Shown: positions 1 through 7,235 of the stretch, piece by piece
Numbering within the stretch: position 1 is the stretch's first letter
Layout of the letters: each line of letters starts with the position of its first letter
NCBI GenBank assembly: GCA_964445105.1
Contig: CAYUJS010000006.1
Coordinates: 1-62,692, forward strand
Length of the DNA stretch: 62,692 nt
Origin: CAWBNS01 sp964445105
GTDB lineage: Bacteria; Chlamydiota; Chlamydiia; Chlamydiales; JAJFMA01
Direction of reading: 5' to 3'
Position numbers and translations under genes: made by a program
The notes under the pieces: generated by a model
Databases searched by the model: none
Told to the model about the DNA's origin: nothing
What the model saw: the letters and a program-made list of their open reading frames with translations, nothing else

Positions 1-233
1 AAGGATTCGGACTGCACGGCATTCCTTGGAATCGCGACGAAGCGTCCGGGAAGTTTACCGAAGACACCTCAGGTCTGGGGCGTCACGTAAGCGACGGCTG
101 CATTCGCATGGCCACAGCGGATATGGAGGAGCTCTATTCCATTATTATCTCACGCCCCACCACAGTAGATTTGGTACGAGACTACTTTGAGGTCGAGCTG
201 CCTGGAGAAGAAGAGGTTCCCCTAAAGGGCTGA
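1..233 (+). CDS. L,D-transpeptidase (YkuD domain), C-terminal part
   Basis: The reading frame is open from the window edge (first full codon at position 3) to TGA at 231-233. The visible 76 residues contain the end of a YkuD catalytic domain: an HG pair (GLHGIPWN) followed about 28 residues later by SDGCIRM, which fits the family signature HG...S(H/D)GC(I/V)R with the catalytic cysteine. Known members cross-link peptidoglycan stems through 3-3 bonds or attach proteins to them in the periplasm. A short acidic tail follows the domain. The N-terminus, including any signal peptide or LysM domain, lies outside the window. In a chlamydia such an enzyme would fit the thin or ring-like peptidoglycan of environmental members; that role is inference. 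The accA start lies 45 bases downstream, so co-transcription is possible. Confidence 0.85.
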   Translation, partial: GFGLHGIPWNRDEASGKFTEDTSGLGRHVSDGCIRMATADMEELYSIIISRPTTVDLVRDYFEVELPGEEEVPLKG

Positions 234-278
234 TTGAGGTATGATCGCGGCTGATTTGTCGTCCAACCCAGGGGTACT

Positions 279-1232
279 GTGGATACTCTACAGCATGAGA
301 AACAGATCCACGAATATGTGAAAACGCTCGAGCGCCTTAATAAGCAGAATAAGGACAGTTCGCTTTTCAGCGCGGAAATTCAGACTTTGGAAGACAAGCT
401 GGCTGAACTAAAAAAAACTGTGTACGCGCAGCTATCCCCTTGGGAACGCGTGCAGATCTGCCGCCATCCTCAGCGCCCGCACACCATCGATTATGTCGAG
501 CACATGTGCGACAGCTTTCACGAGCTTTTCGGCGATCGAACTTTTAAAGACGATCATTCCATCATCGGAGGGCTTGCGCGCATCGGCGATATGAAGTGCG
601 TCCTCATCGGCCAGGAAAAAGGAAACGATACTGAAAGCCGAGTGCATCGCAATTTCGGTATGCTCAATCCCGAAGGGTTTAGGAAAGCACTCCGATTGAT
701 GCAGTTAGCTGAGAAGTTTTGCTTGCCTGTTGTCTCTCTGTTAGACACCCCCGGCGCCAACCCTATTTTGGAAGCGGAAGAGCGCGGACAAGCGTGGTCC
801 ATCGCACTCAACCTGCGCGAAATGGCGCGCCTGCGAACACCGATCATGGTCGTTGTGATTGGCGAAGGGTGCTCTGGTGGCGCGTTGGGTATGGGCATAG
901 GCGATGTAGTAGCCATGCTCGAACACGCTTATTACTCGGTGATCTCTCCCGAGTCCTGCGCTTCTATCCTCTGGAAAGACACCGGCAAGAAAGCCGCAGC
1001 CGCAGCCGCCATGAAGCTTAATTCAGAAAACCTTCTTCAATTAGAAATTATCGATGCAGTCATCAAGGAGCCCCTTGGCGGCGCCCATCACGACCCGAAA
1101 GTTGTCTATGAAGGCGTCAAATTTTTTCTGCTTGATCAGTGGCAATCAGTTAGGCATATGTCTCTAGAGGCGCTTATCGAACAGCGCTACCTCAAGTACC
1201 GTAAAATGGGCATCGTTGAGCACTGCGTCTAG
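279..1232 (+). CDS. accA: Acetyl-CoA carboxylase carboxyltransferase subunit alpha
   Basis: AccA pairs with AccD to transfer the carboxyl group from biotin-BCCP to acetyl-CoA, the first committed step of fatty acid synthesis in the cytoplasm. The 317-residue length is normal for the family. An N-terminal helical stretch (residues 1-50) is followed by the crotonase-like core, with TPGANP at 158-163 and the oxyanion-hole glycine-rich motif GEGCSGGALGMGIGD at 195-209. The start is GTG at 279, preceded by a weak AGGGG sequence; no better in-frame start lies upstream. It converges on the IHF/HU gene, and a hairpin at 1281-1306 separates them. In C. trachomatis accA (CT265) also lies close to an IHF/HU gene (CT267), which supports the chlamydial assignment. 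No key residue seems missing. Confidence 0.96.
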   Translation: MDTLQHEKQIHEYVKTLERLNKQNKDSSLFSAEIQTLEDKLAELKKTVYAQLSPWERVQICRHPQRPHTIDYVEHMCDSFHELFGDRTFKDDHSIIGGLARIGDMKCVLIGQEKGNDTESRVHRNFGMLNPEGFRKALRLMQLAEKFCLPVVSLLDTPGANPILEAEERGQAWSIALNLREMARLRTPIMVVVIGEGCSGGALGMGIGDVVAMLEHAYYSVISPESCASILWKDTGKKAAAAAAMKLNSENLLQLEIIDAVIKEPLGGAHHDPKVVYEGVKFFLLDQWQSVRHMSLEALIEQRYLKYRKMGIVEHCV

Positions 1233-1280
1233 TCGGGTTATGCGAGTTACTTTTGGCGGTTAGTGCTGAAGATTGACGCG

Positions 1281-1306
1281 AGGCGCTTCAGATCCCTGAA
1301 GCGCCT
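1281..1306. terminator. Hairpin between convergent accA and IHF/HU genes
   Basis: The 11-base arm AGGCGCTTCAG (1281-1291) pairs perfectly with CTGAAGCGCCT (1296-1306) across a four-base loop. It lies between two convergent genes, as expected for a shared transcription end. No clear T-run follows on either strand, so it is a stable hairpin and only a probable terminator. Confidence 0.5.
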
Positions 1307-1323
1307 GCCTAGTTCGGGGTTTG

Positions 1324-1689
1324 TTATTGATCGTCGTCGTCTTCGTCCTCGTCATCTTCAAAATCGTCGTAAGGGCCAACTTCTTCCCCCTCGATCAACT
1401 TACGCATGCGCTTGCCGGGTGTAAATTTAACAGCGCGGCGAGCAGGGATCACGATAGGTATCGCCGCGTTTTTAGGATTACGACCGATTTTGCGCTTGCG
1501 CACAACAACCTCAAATACACCAAAATCCCGAAACTCTAAACGATCCCCATTCGCCAAGCATTGGGTCATGCGATCCAAAAAAGCTTGGATCACATGCCGA
1601 ACATCGTTGGGGTGAATCTGTTTTTCTTGAGAAATGGACGAGATCAGTTTTTTCTTGGTCATCGTCTTTTTTTTAGTCATTGTTGACAT
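1324..1689 (-). CDS. ihfA: IHF/HU family nucleoid DNA-binding protein with acidic tail
   Basis: The protein belongs to the HU/IHF family, small dimers that bend DNA in the nucleoid. Residues 12-100 carry the family fold: a helical dimerisation region (QIHPNDVRHVIQAFLDRM), then the beta-saddle with the FRDFGVFEV motif and the arm GRNPKNAAIPIVIPARRAVKFTPG, whose R-NP segment is the DNA-intercalating tip. A lysine-rich N-terminus (KKKTMTKKK) precedes it. The last 20 residues are almost all Asp and Glu, which is unusual for bacterial HU/IHF. The ATG at 1689 has GGAG upstream. A second ATG in the same frame, at codon 4, is a less likely start. The symbol follows the chlamydial homologue next to accA; sequence alone does not separate IHF alpha, IHF beta and HU. 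Confidence 0.88.
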   Translation of the reverse strand: MSTMTKKKTMTKKKLISSISQEKQIHPNDVRHVIQAFLDRMTQCLANGDRLEFRDFGVFEVVVRKRKIGRNPKNAAIPIVIPARRAVKFTPGKRMRKLIEGEEVGPYDDFEDDEDEDDDDQ

Positions 1690-2025
1690 CAGATAGGAGC
1701 TCCTAAATCTTTCATTAGATGATTGTTTTTTTCAATACAACAAGCCGATATTGTCATATGGTACTCGTTTTCAATCAAGTACTTTTTCAGAGGTCCGACC
1801 ATACTCCATATAATGGCTTTTACAAGATGCCGAGAAATACAAATAAATTATCATCAGCGACGGCAGCAAGCAATACTGAGATACTCTTAAAGTCACTTTG
1901 GTTTCAAGAACATTTTTCTTGTAAGGGTATAAACCTAAGAGCGGACACTTCGACAGTCCTTACCCTAAACACGAAGATGGGCTGCCCACCCCACTTGCAA
2001 GACACTAGTTTGAGACTACTTAGGG
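1690..2025. other. Gene-free stretch between tyrS and the IHF/HU gene
   Basis: This stretch lies downstream of tyrS and upstream of the IHF/HU gene, both on the minus strand. It should hold the IHF/HU promoter. A 106-codon open frame on the plus strand (1719-2039) has no ribosome binding site, resembles no protein I know and runs into the tyrS 3' end, so I do not call it. I see no tRNA, stable RNA or repeat. Confidence 0.5.
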
Positions 2026-3297
2026 CTATTGAACCTTGAGCAGCAGCTTATTTTTTTTGCCTACGGCGAGGAGCAAAAGCCTACCGTCGATGAGATCAGC
2101 CTCTGCCAGCGTATGCTCAACAGAGGTGATTTTAGCATTATTTAGGTAAGCGCCGCCATTTTCCACAAGGCGCCTGGCCTGCCCTTTACTGGGCTGTAGC
2201 CCTGCTAGCACAAGTAGATCAATGAACTTAGCGCCGACCACATCGGGCCGCGCTAAAGAGCAACTAGGGACATCGCTATCGAGCGACTCTAGAGTAGCTG
2301 CATCTAGCGCCGTATCTGTGCCTGGCTTCATGCCTTGGGTGGCCTTCAAAGCTGCCTGCACCCCCTCTTCTCCATGAACGATACGCGTGACCTCTTCGGC
2401 CAGGCGTTTCTGGGCTGTATTGGGCAGGTAACGGAGGGCAGCCATCTCTTGCTCGATCTGTTCGATTTCCTGCAGATCCATAAAGGTCAGCATACGCATA
2501 AATCGGGCCACATCGGCGTCCGCCACGCGAAAGAAATATTGGTAAAATTCGTAGGGCGACAATTTTTCGGGAGATAACCAGATCGCGCCTTGCTCGGACT
2601 TGCCGAATTTCTTACCGTCTGAACGAGTCAGAAGAGGAAAGGTCAAGCCATGCGCGGCCTGACCGCGTACTTTACGGATGAGGTCTGTACCCGCGGTGAT
2701 GTTCCCCCATTGATCGCTTCCGCCGATTTGAGCCTCCACTTGGTGCTGATCAAACAGCTGAAGAAAGTCATAACCTTGTAAGAGCTGATAACTGAATTCG
2801 GTAAAGCTCATGCCCTCGTCCGACTGCAAGCGCGAACGCACGGAGTCTTTGGCTAGCATAGGGCCTAAGCGAAAATAGCGTCCCACCTCGCGCAGGAACT
2901 CAATACAGCTCATCTCCCGGTACCAGTCGAAGTTATTGAGTAGCTTAGCCGGGTTCGTAGAGCAGCTAAAATCCAGAATTCTTTGCAAATCCTTGCGGAT
3001 GCCGTGAATGTTATTGGCAAGCGTCTTTTCATCTAAGAAAGAGCGCTCGGTGCTTTTTCCCGAAGGATCGCCGATGAAGCCCGTCGCACCACCCACGATA
3101 ACCACGGGAGTGTGGCCGAGCCGCTGAAACCAGGCGAGGCCCATGATACCGACCAGATTACCTATATGCAGGCTGTCTGCTGTCGGATCAAATCCACAAT
3201 AAACACTCATGGGCTTATTGGCTCGTTCACGTAAACCCGAGTCCGTCATCGTTTCGATGAACCCTCTGGCCTCTAAAATATCAACGATGTTCGCCAT
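2026..3297 (-). CDS. tyrS: Tyrosyl-tRNA synthetase
   Basis: This class I synthetase charges tRNA-Tyr with tyrosine in the cytoplasm. With the start at 3297 the protein is 423 residues, typical for bacterial TyrRS. Residues 44-47 (HIGN) form the HIGH motif, YCGFDPTADS (33-42) lines the tyrosine pocket, GGSDQWGN (192-199) is a family hallmark, and KFGKS (230-234) is the KMSKS loop. The C-terminal 70 residues form an S4 RNA-binding domain (SKGQARRLVENGGAYLNN). The frame stays open upstream to 3762, but that extension runs opposite rpiA and lacks family similarity. The start is therefore set at MANIVDILEARGF, even though the ribosome binding site is weak. It is divergent from rpiA with 70 bases between the starts. 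Confidence 0.96.
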   Translation of the reverse strand: MANIVDILEARGFIETMTDSGLRERANKPMSVYCGFDPTADSLHIGNLVGIMGLAWFQRLGHTPVVIVGGATGFIGDPSGKSTERSFLDEKTLANNIHGIRKDLQRILDFSCSTNPAKLLNNFDWYREMSCIEFLREVGRYFRLGPMLAKDSVRSRLQSDEGMSFTEFSYQLLQGYDFLQLFDQHQVEAQIGGSDQWGNITAGTDLIRKVRGQAAHGLTFPLLTRSDGKKFGKSEQGAIWLSPEKLSPYEFYQYFFRVADADVARFMRMLTFMDLQEIEQIEQEMAALRYLPNTAQKRLAEEVTRIVHGEEGVQAALKATQGMKPGTDTALDAATLESLDSDVPSCSLARPDVVGAKFIDLLVLAGLQPSKGQARRLVENGGAYLNNAKITSVEHTLAEADLIDGRLLLLAVGKKNKLLLKVQ

Positions 3298-3367
3298 AGT
3301 TATCGACAAATTGTTCAAGGTACAGGCAAAAGTGTAGCTGAAAGAAGATTTATGAGGGGACACAAAG

Positions 3368-4048
3368 ATGTCGGATAACAATTTGGTCGGCAAACGAGCG
3401 GCGGCGCAGGCAGCCGCGGCGCTTGTTAAAGAGGGAATGCTAGTCGGGCTAGGCACAGGCTCTACTGCTGCAGAGTTCATCCGTGCACTCGCGACGCGCT
3501 GCCAACGTGGGCTGCATGTCCAAGCTATCGCCAGCAGCAAAGAATCGCACGCTCTGGCGCAAGCACTCGGCATCCCCTTGCTCGCAGATTGCGCAGTCAC
3601 GCGCTTGGATGTAACTGTAGATGGCGCCGATGAGATTGACGGTGCTAAGAGACTACTGAAAGGGGGCGGGGGAGCGCTTTTACGAGAGAAAATCCTTGCC
3701 ACTTTCAGCGACGAAATGATTGTCATCGTCGACCAGACGAAGATCGTGCAGCAGATCGGCAACTTTCCACTAGCGGTAGAAATTACCCCGTTCTGCTACA
3801 CAGCCATTCTGCAGCGCTTCACCTCACTAAACCTAAAGCATCAATTGCGCCAAAAAAAAGGTAGACTGGTGATCTCCGACAATGGCAATTATTTGGTAGA
3901 TTGCGATGTGAGCTCTTTGAAAGAACAGCTGGTAGAACTCGATGAGGAGCTTCGCACAATCCCGGGAGTGCTAGAGACGGGTCTATTTTTGAACCTTGCC
4001 GGCAGAGTGATCATAGGCTACGCAGATGGACATACAAGTATCAGCTAA
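3368..4048 (+). CDS. rpiA: Ribose-5-phosphate isomerase A
   Basis: RpiA interconverts ribose 5-phosphate and ribulose 5-phosphate in the non-oxidative pentose phosphate pathway. At 226 residues it has normal length. The phosphate-binding loop GLGTGSTAAEFI is at 28-39, DGADEID with the catalytic aspartates at 85-91, and KGGGGALLREK at 98-108 supplies the active-site Glu and Lys. The ATG at 3368 follows a good GAGGGG sequence. It is divergently transcribed from tyrS. A short weak inverted repeat (CCCC...GGGG, about 4068-4079) follows the stop but is not convincing as a terminator. Confidence 0.96.
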   Translation: MSDNNLVGKRAAAQAAAALVKEGMLVGLGTGSTAAEFIRALATRCQRGLHVQAIASSKESHALAQALGIPLLADCAVTRLDVTVDGADEIDGAKRLLKGGGGALLREKILATFSDEMIVIVDQTKIVQQIGNFPLAVEITPFCYTAILQRFTSLNLKHQLRQKKGRLVISDNGNYLVDCDVSSLKEQLVELDEELRTIPGVLETGLFLNLAGRVIIGYADGHTSIS

Positions 4049-4123
4049 ACCTAAAAACTGTATTCCCCAAAAAGAGGGGCTCGCCTAGACTTAAAAATGA
4101 CAATAAATTAATTGATATTGCCT

Positions 4124-4534
4124 ATGCCCTCTGAATTAATTCCTCTCAACCTAGAAAAGATCGTACAAACGCGCTCTTACACCGTCGTAGTACTGGCTAC
4201 ACAGACAAAACGCTTTGCCATCTACATGGACGCCTCTGTCGGCAACCTTTTACAAACGTACCTTACGGGCCAAAACAAGCCACGCCCACTCACCCATGAT
4301 CTCATGCAAATGGTGTTCCAGGGGTTCTGCATCGCAGTCAAACAAGTCGTGATCAACGACCTAAACGATACCTTGTACTTTGCACGGATCTTTTTTGAGC
4401 AACAGCATGGAGACATTCGCGAAATCGTCGAAATAGACTCGCGCCCTAGCGACTGCATCCTAATAGCGCTCATGTCCAACACTCCCCTCTACTGCACCAA
4501 AGAGGTGCTGGAAAAAACCATCGCTGTCGAATAA
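4124..4534 (+). CDS. DUF151 / bifunctional-nuclease domain protein
   Basis: This 136-residue protein matches the DUF151 (BFN) family by its core pattern: ILA-type strands around VVVLATQTKRFAIYMD, a helical LTHDLMQMVFQGF segment and the terminal RPSDCILIALMSNTPLYCTKEVLE, where the family has RPSDA-ALAL-piyv-eev. Some plant and bacterial members are reported to have nuclease activity; others have unknown roles. Here the function is open. The ATG at 4124 is preferred; a TTG at 4112 in the same frame would add four residues. No strong ribosome binding site is visible, and the upstream 25 bases are AT-rich. The gene converges on ptsH with about 20 bases between stops. Confidence 0.8.
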   Translation: MPSELIPLNLEKIVQTRSYTVVVLATQTKRFAIYMDASVGNLLQTYLTGQNKPRPLTHDLMQMVFQGFCIAVKQVVINDLNDTLYFARIFFEQQHGDIREIVEIDSRPSDCILIALMSNTPLYCTKEVLEKTIAVE

Positions 4535-4555
4535 CGAGCCGCACCCCTTTTTAGA

Positions 4556-4876
4556 CTAGTACGGCATATTGAAGTTACTCTCTGCCAGCTTCAAGATGCT
4601 GTCCACTGCCTCCTGAGCATCTTCCCCTATAGCCTCAACACTGATGCGAGACCCCTTTGCCGCCGCAAGCATAAGAATGCCCAAAAGGGACTTGGCGTTG
4701 ACCTCGTTCTTTTGATGGTTAAGCTTCACCTCGGCCTTAAACGTAGCCGCGCACTTGACCAATTCTGTAGAGGGTCGCGTATGCAAGCCTTTGTCGTTAC
4801 CCACGACAAAGACGCCCTTCGCGTTGCGCCCCTCTCTGTTATTTTTAGACTTCTCTTTCGTCATGGTAACCGCCAT
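4556..4876 (-). CDS. ptsH: HPr phosphocarrier protein
   Basis: HPr accepts phosphate from enzyme I and passes it to PTS components or regulatory targets. The 106-residue protein has the active-site histidine at H32 in the motif GLHTRPS (30-36). A Ser46-type regulatory site lies in VNAKSLLGILML (S63), the pattern phosphorylated by HPr kinase in Gram-positive bacteria and also retained in chlamydiae. About 20 basic and polar residues precede the HPr fold. ATG 4876 is chosen because GAGGAG sits six bases upstream; the frame is open farther upstream without support. No ptsI follows, although chlamydial ptsH usually precedes ptsI. This gene stands alone, divergent from pepF. Confidence 0.92.
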   Translation of the reverse strand: MAVTMTKEKSKNNREGRNAKGVFVVGNDKGLHTRPSTELVKCAATFKAEVKLNHQKNEVNAKSLLGILMLAAAKGSRISVEAIGEDAQEAVDSILKLAESNFNMPY

Positions 4877-4964
4877 CCGGATCTCCTCAAACTGACACCC
4901 AGCCATCAAAAATGCATACGCTCTCAAGGTTTTTATTGGCAATGTCTTTTTTTAAGCTTACCAG

Positions 4965-4970
4965 TATAAT
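4965..4970 (+). promoter_or_regulatory. Probable -10 element upstream of pepF
   Basis: A perfect TATAAT at 4965-4970 lies 36 bases before the pepF ATG, in an AT-rich gap between divergent ptsH and pepF. I find no well-spaced -35 box; a TTGGCA lies too far upstream (about 23 bases). Confidence 0.4.
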
Positions 4971-5000
4971 GATAAAAAACCGAAACTAATGGAGTCAACA

Positions 5001-6791
5001 ATGGCTAAACCGCGAGAAGAAGTCTCTGCAAATGATTGCTGGAACGTCGAAGCCCTCTATAAAAATCTAGAAATGTGGGGACAAGAGTTCGAAAAATCCC
5101 AAGATTGGTCGGAATTAAGCAAATGTCGCGCGACTCTTGGCCAAAATCCCGAAGCCATGAAAAACGCAATCGAGATTATTCTGAAGATTTCACGATCGCT
5201 GGAAAAACTTTATACTTACGCGCACCTGCGCCACGACGAAGAAATAACTCTCACCCCCTACAAAGAAGCTTTCTCTCGAATTACCTCGGCTCTGCACAAC
5301 TTTAAACGCGAAACGGCCTGGTTCGAGCCAGAGCTGCTCGCTCTGCCTGAGGATACCCTGCAATCTTATCTGCAAGCGCCTGTGCTGAAAGAATATAAGT
5401 ATTTTATAGAAAAAATAGTGCGTCTGAAACCTCACACGCTCCCCCAAGAGCAGGAAGAGCTTTTTGCCCTCGCCGGTAAGGCCCTTCAAGCAGCTCCCAA
5501 AGCCTTCTCAGCGATGAACAACGCCGACTTTAAGTTCGGCACCGTCTTGGACGGTCAAGGCAAACCCCGCGAGTTGACACACGCCTCTTACGGCCTCTTA
5601 ATCCGCGACCAAGATCGCACGCTGAGAGAAAACGCGTTCAAAGCGCTCCATGGAAAATTTGGGGAGTTTCAAAATACGCTCTGCGAGCTTTTAAATGGCC
5701 GCTTGCAGGAACACGTGTTCAACACACGCGCACGCCATTACCCCAGCTGTCTGGACGCCGCGCTGTTTCCCAAAAATGTCTCTCCCAAGGTGTACCGCTC
5801 ACTTATTCAGACGGTGCGCGACAACATCCACGTACTCCACGATTACATGGAAGTGCGCAAAAAACTTCTTGGACTTAATGAGCTCCATGTATGGGATCTG
5901 TATGTGCCTTTGACTGGCCAAGTGGACATAAAAATGGATTATGCCGCTGCTGAACAGCTGGTTGTCGAATCAGTCGCACCCCTCGGACCTGAATATCAAA
6001 ACCTGCTGCAAGAGGGCTTGACAAAAGGCCGTTGGGTCGACCGCTACGAAAATGACAACAAACGCTCTGGAGCCTATTCAAGCGGCTGCTACGACAGTAT
6101 GCCCTACATTCTTATGAACTACAAAGGGCTCCTACGCGACGTCTCTACCTTGGCGCACGAGGCCGGTCACAGCATGCACAGCCTCCTGAGCCGCCAACAG
6201 CAGCCCTACCACTACGCTGAGTACACCATTTTTGAGGCAGAAGTTGCCTCCACCTTTAACGAAGACCTACTTAACCGGCTGCTGTTGAAACGCACAAAAA
6301 GCAACGAAGAAAAGGTTTTCCTACTAACCGAACAAATAGAGGATATACGCACCACTTTCTTCAGGCAGGCGATGTTTGCCGAGTTCGAGCTCATGATCCA
6401 CGAATGGGCCGAGCAAGACAGGCCTATCACGCCAGAACTACTTAAAGAGGAATATCGCAAGCTCAATCAGTTCTATTTTGGCCCGCAAGTCATTTTGGAT
6501 CCAGCTATCGAAATGGAATGGGCGCGCATCCCTCACTTTTACTACAATTTCTACGTTTTCCAGTATGCCACTGGCATTAGCGCCGCGCTAGCCTTGGCCG
6601 AAAAGGTGGTGCAAGGTAAAGACAGCGATAGAGACGCCTATCTGAACATGCTCAAGTCCGGCGGCAGTAAGTTCCCTCTCGAGCTGTTGCAAACCGCAGG
6701 CATCGACATGACGACCCCGCAGCCTGTACAGGCCACGATCGCTAAATTCGCCCATCTTTTGGGTGAGCTAAAGGATCTTGTTTTGATTTAG
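5001..6791 (+). CDS. pepF: Oligoendopeptidase F (M3B metallopeptidase)
   Basis: PepF is a cytoplasmic zinc peptidase that cleaves short peptides. The zinc site HEAGH lies at residues 386-390, and the downstream E in YTIFEAEVASTFNE supplies the third ligand, as in the M3 family. At 596 residues the length is normal. The start ATG 5001 has GGAG six bases upstream; an ATG four codons earlier has none. pepF lies directly before groES-groEL as in C. trachomatis (CT112-CT111-CT110). Its stop codon lies inside a CIRCE-like inverted repeat that may control groES, so the pepF 3' end doubles as the chaperonin control region. No membrane segments or signal peptide are visible. Confidence 0.95.
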   Translation: MAKPREEVSANDCWNVEALYKNLEMWGQEFEKSQDWSELSKCRATLGQNPEAMKNAIEIILKISRSLEKLYTYAHLRHDEEITLTPYKEAFSRITSALHNFKRETAWFEPELLALPEDTLQSYLQAPVLKEYKYFIEKIVRLKPHTLPQEQEELFALAGKALQAAPKAFSAMNNADFKFGTVLDGQGKPRELTHASYGLLIRDQDRTLRENAFKALHGKFGEFQNTLCELLNGRLQEHVFNTRARHYPSCLDAALFPKNVSPKVYRSLIQTVRDNIHVLHDYMEVRKKLLGLNELHVWDLYVPLTGQVDIKMDYAAAEQLVVESVAPLGPEYQNLLQEGLTKGRWVDRYENDNKRSGAYSSGCYDSMPYILMNYKGLLRDVSTLAHEAGHSMHSLLSRQQQPYHYAEYTIFEAEVASTFNEDLLNRLLLKRTKSNEEKVFLLTEQIEDIRTTFFRQAMFAEFELMIHEWAEQDRPITPELLKEEYRKLNQFYFGPQVILDPAIEMEWARIPHFYYNFYVFQYATGISAALALAEKVVQGKDSDRDAYLNMLKSGGSKFPLELLQTAGIDMTTPQPVQATIAKFAHLLGELKDLVLI

Positions 6792-6814
6792 CAGCTGGAA
6801 TTGTCAATTGCTAA
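6788..6814 (+). promoter_or_regulatory. Degenerate CIRCE-like operator (HrcA) before groES
   Basis: TTAGCAGCT (6788-6796), nine bases, then AATTGCTAA (6806-6814) matches the CIRCE consensus TTAGCACTC-N9-GAGTGCTAA at 6 of 9 and 7 of 9 positions with exact spacing. It overlaps the pepF stop codon and lies just upstream of the candidate groES promoter. HrcA binding is inferred. Confidence 0.5.
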
Positions 6815-6822
6815 TTTTTGAG

Positions 6823-6851
6823 TTGCACAAAAAATATCCCCTTGCTATCGT
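6823..6851 (+). promoter_or_regulatory. Candidate groESL promoter
   Basis: TTGCAC (6823-6828) and TATCGT (6846-6851) are separated by 17 bases and lie 37 bases before the groES ATG. Both hexamers are imperfect. The location between the CIRCE-like element and the groES ribosome binding site (AGGAGA) makes it plausible. Confidence 0.4.
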
Positions 6852-6887
6852 CCTAATTTCTCAACCAATCAACAGGAGAAATCATCG

Positions 6888-7205
6888 ATGGCACAGGTAC
6901 AGCAATCGACAAAAACAAAAATACGCCCTCTGGGTAACCGGGTCCTCTTGCGAAAATTAGAAGCTGAGGAGACTCTGAAAGGTGGAATCATCCTTCCCGA
7001 TTCAGCCAAGAAACAACAAGAATCTGCTGAAGTGCTCGCCGTTGGCGAAGGACAAAAGGATAAAGAAGGCAAGCTGATTCCCGTCTCTGTAAGTGTAGGC
7101 AACATCGTTTTGATGGAGAAATACTCCGGCCAGGAAGTGACCATTGACGATGAAACGTTTGTCATCACCCGAGCAGATGACCTCATCGCTATCATTGAAA
7201 AATAA
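6888..7205 (+). CDS. groES: Co-chaperonin GroES
   Basis: GroES forms the heptameric lid of the GroEL chamber. The 105-residue protein shows the family pattern RPLGNRVLLRKLEAEE, then the mobile loop ETLKGGIILPDSA that contacts GroEL, the SAEVLAVGEG turn and the C-terminal GQEVTIDDETFVITRADDLIAII. About 10 extra polar residues precede the usual start. ATG 6888 follows AGGAGA. groEL follows after 30 bases, so the two form the normal bicistronic heat-shock operon, probably under the CIRCE-like element at 6788-6814. Confidence 0.97.
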   Translation: MAQVQQSTKTKIRPLGNRVLLRKLEAEETLKGGIILPDSAKKQQESAEVLAVGEGQKDKEGKLIPVSVSVGNIVLMEKYSGQEVTIDDETFVITRADDLIAIIEK

Positions 7206-7235
7206 CCCATTTCGTAACTTCTAGGAGGCATCACA

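Noticed and set aside
1719..2039. A 106-codon plus-strand frame
   Set aside because: No ribosome binding site, no known similarity, and it runs into the tyrS 3' end.
3298..3762. N-terminal extension of the tyrS frame
   Set aside because: It runs opposite rpiA and shows no similarity to TyrRS; the family start is at 3297.
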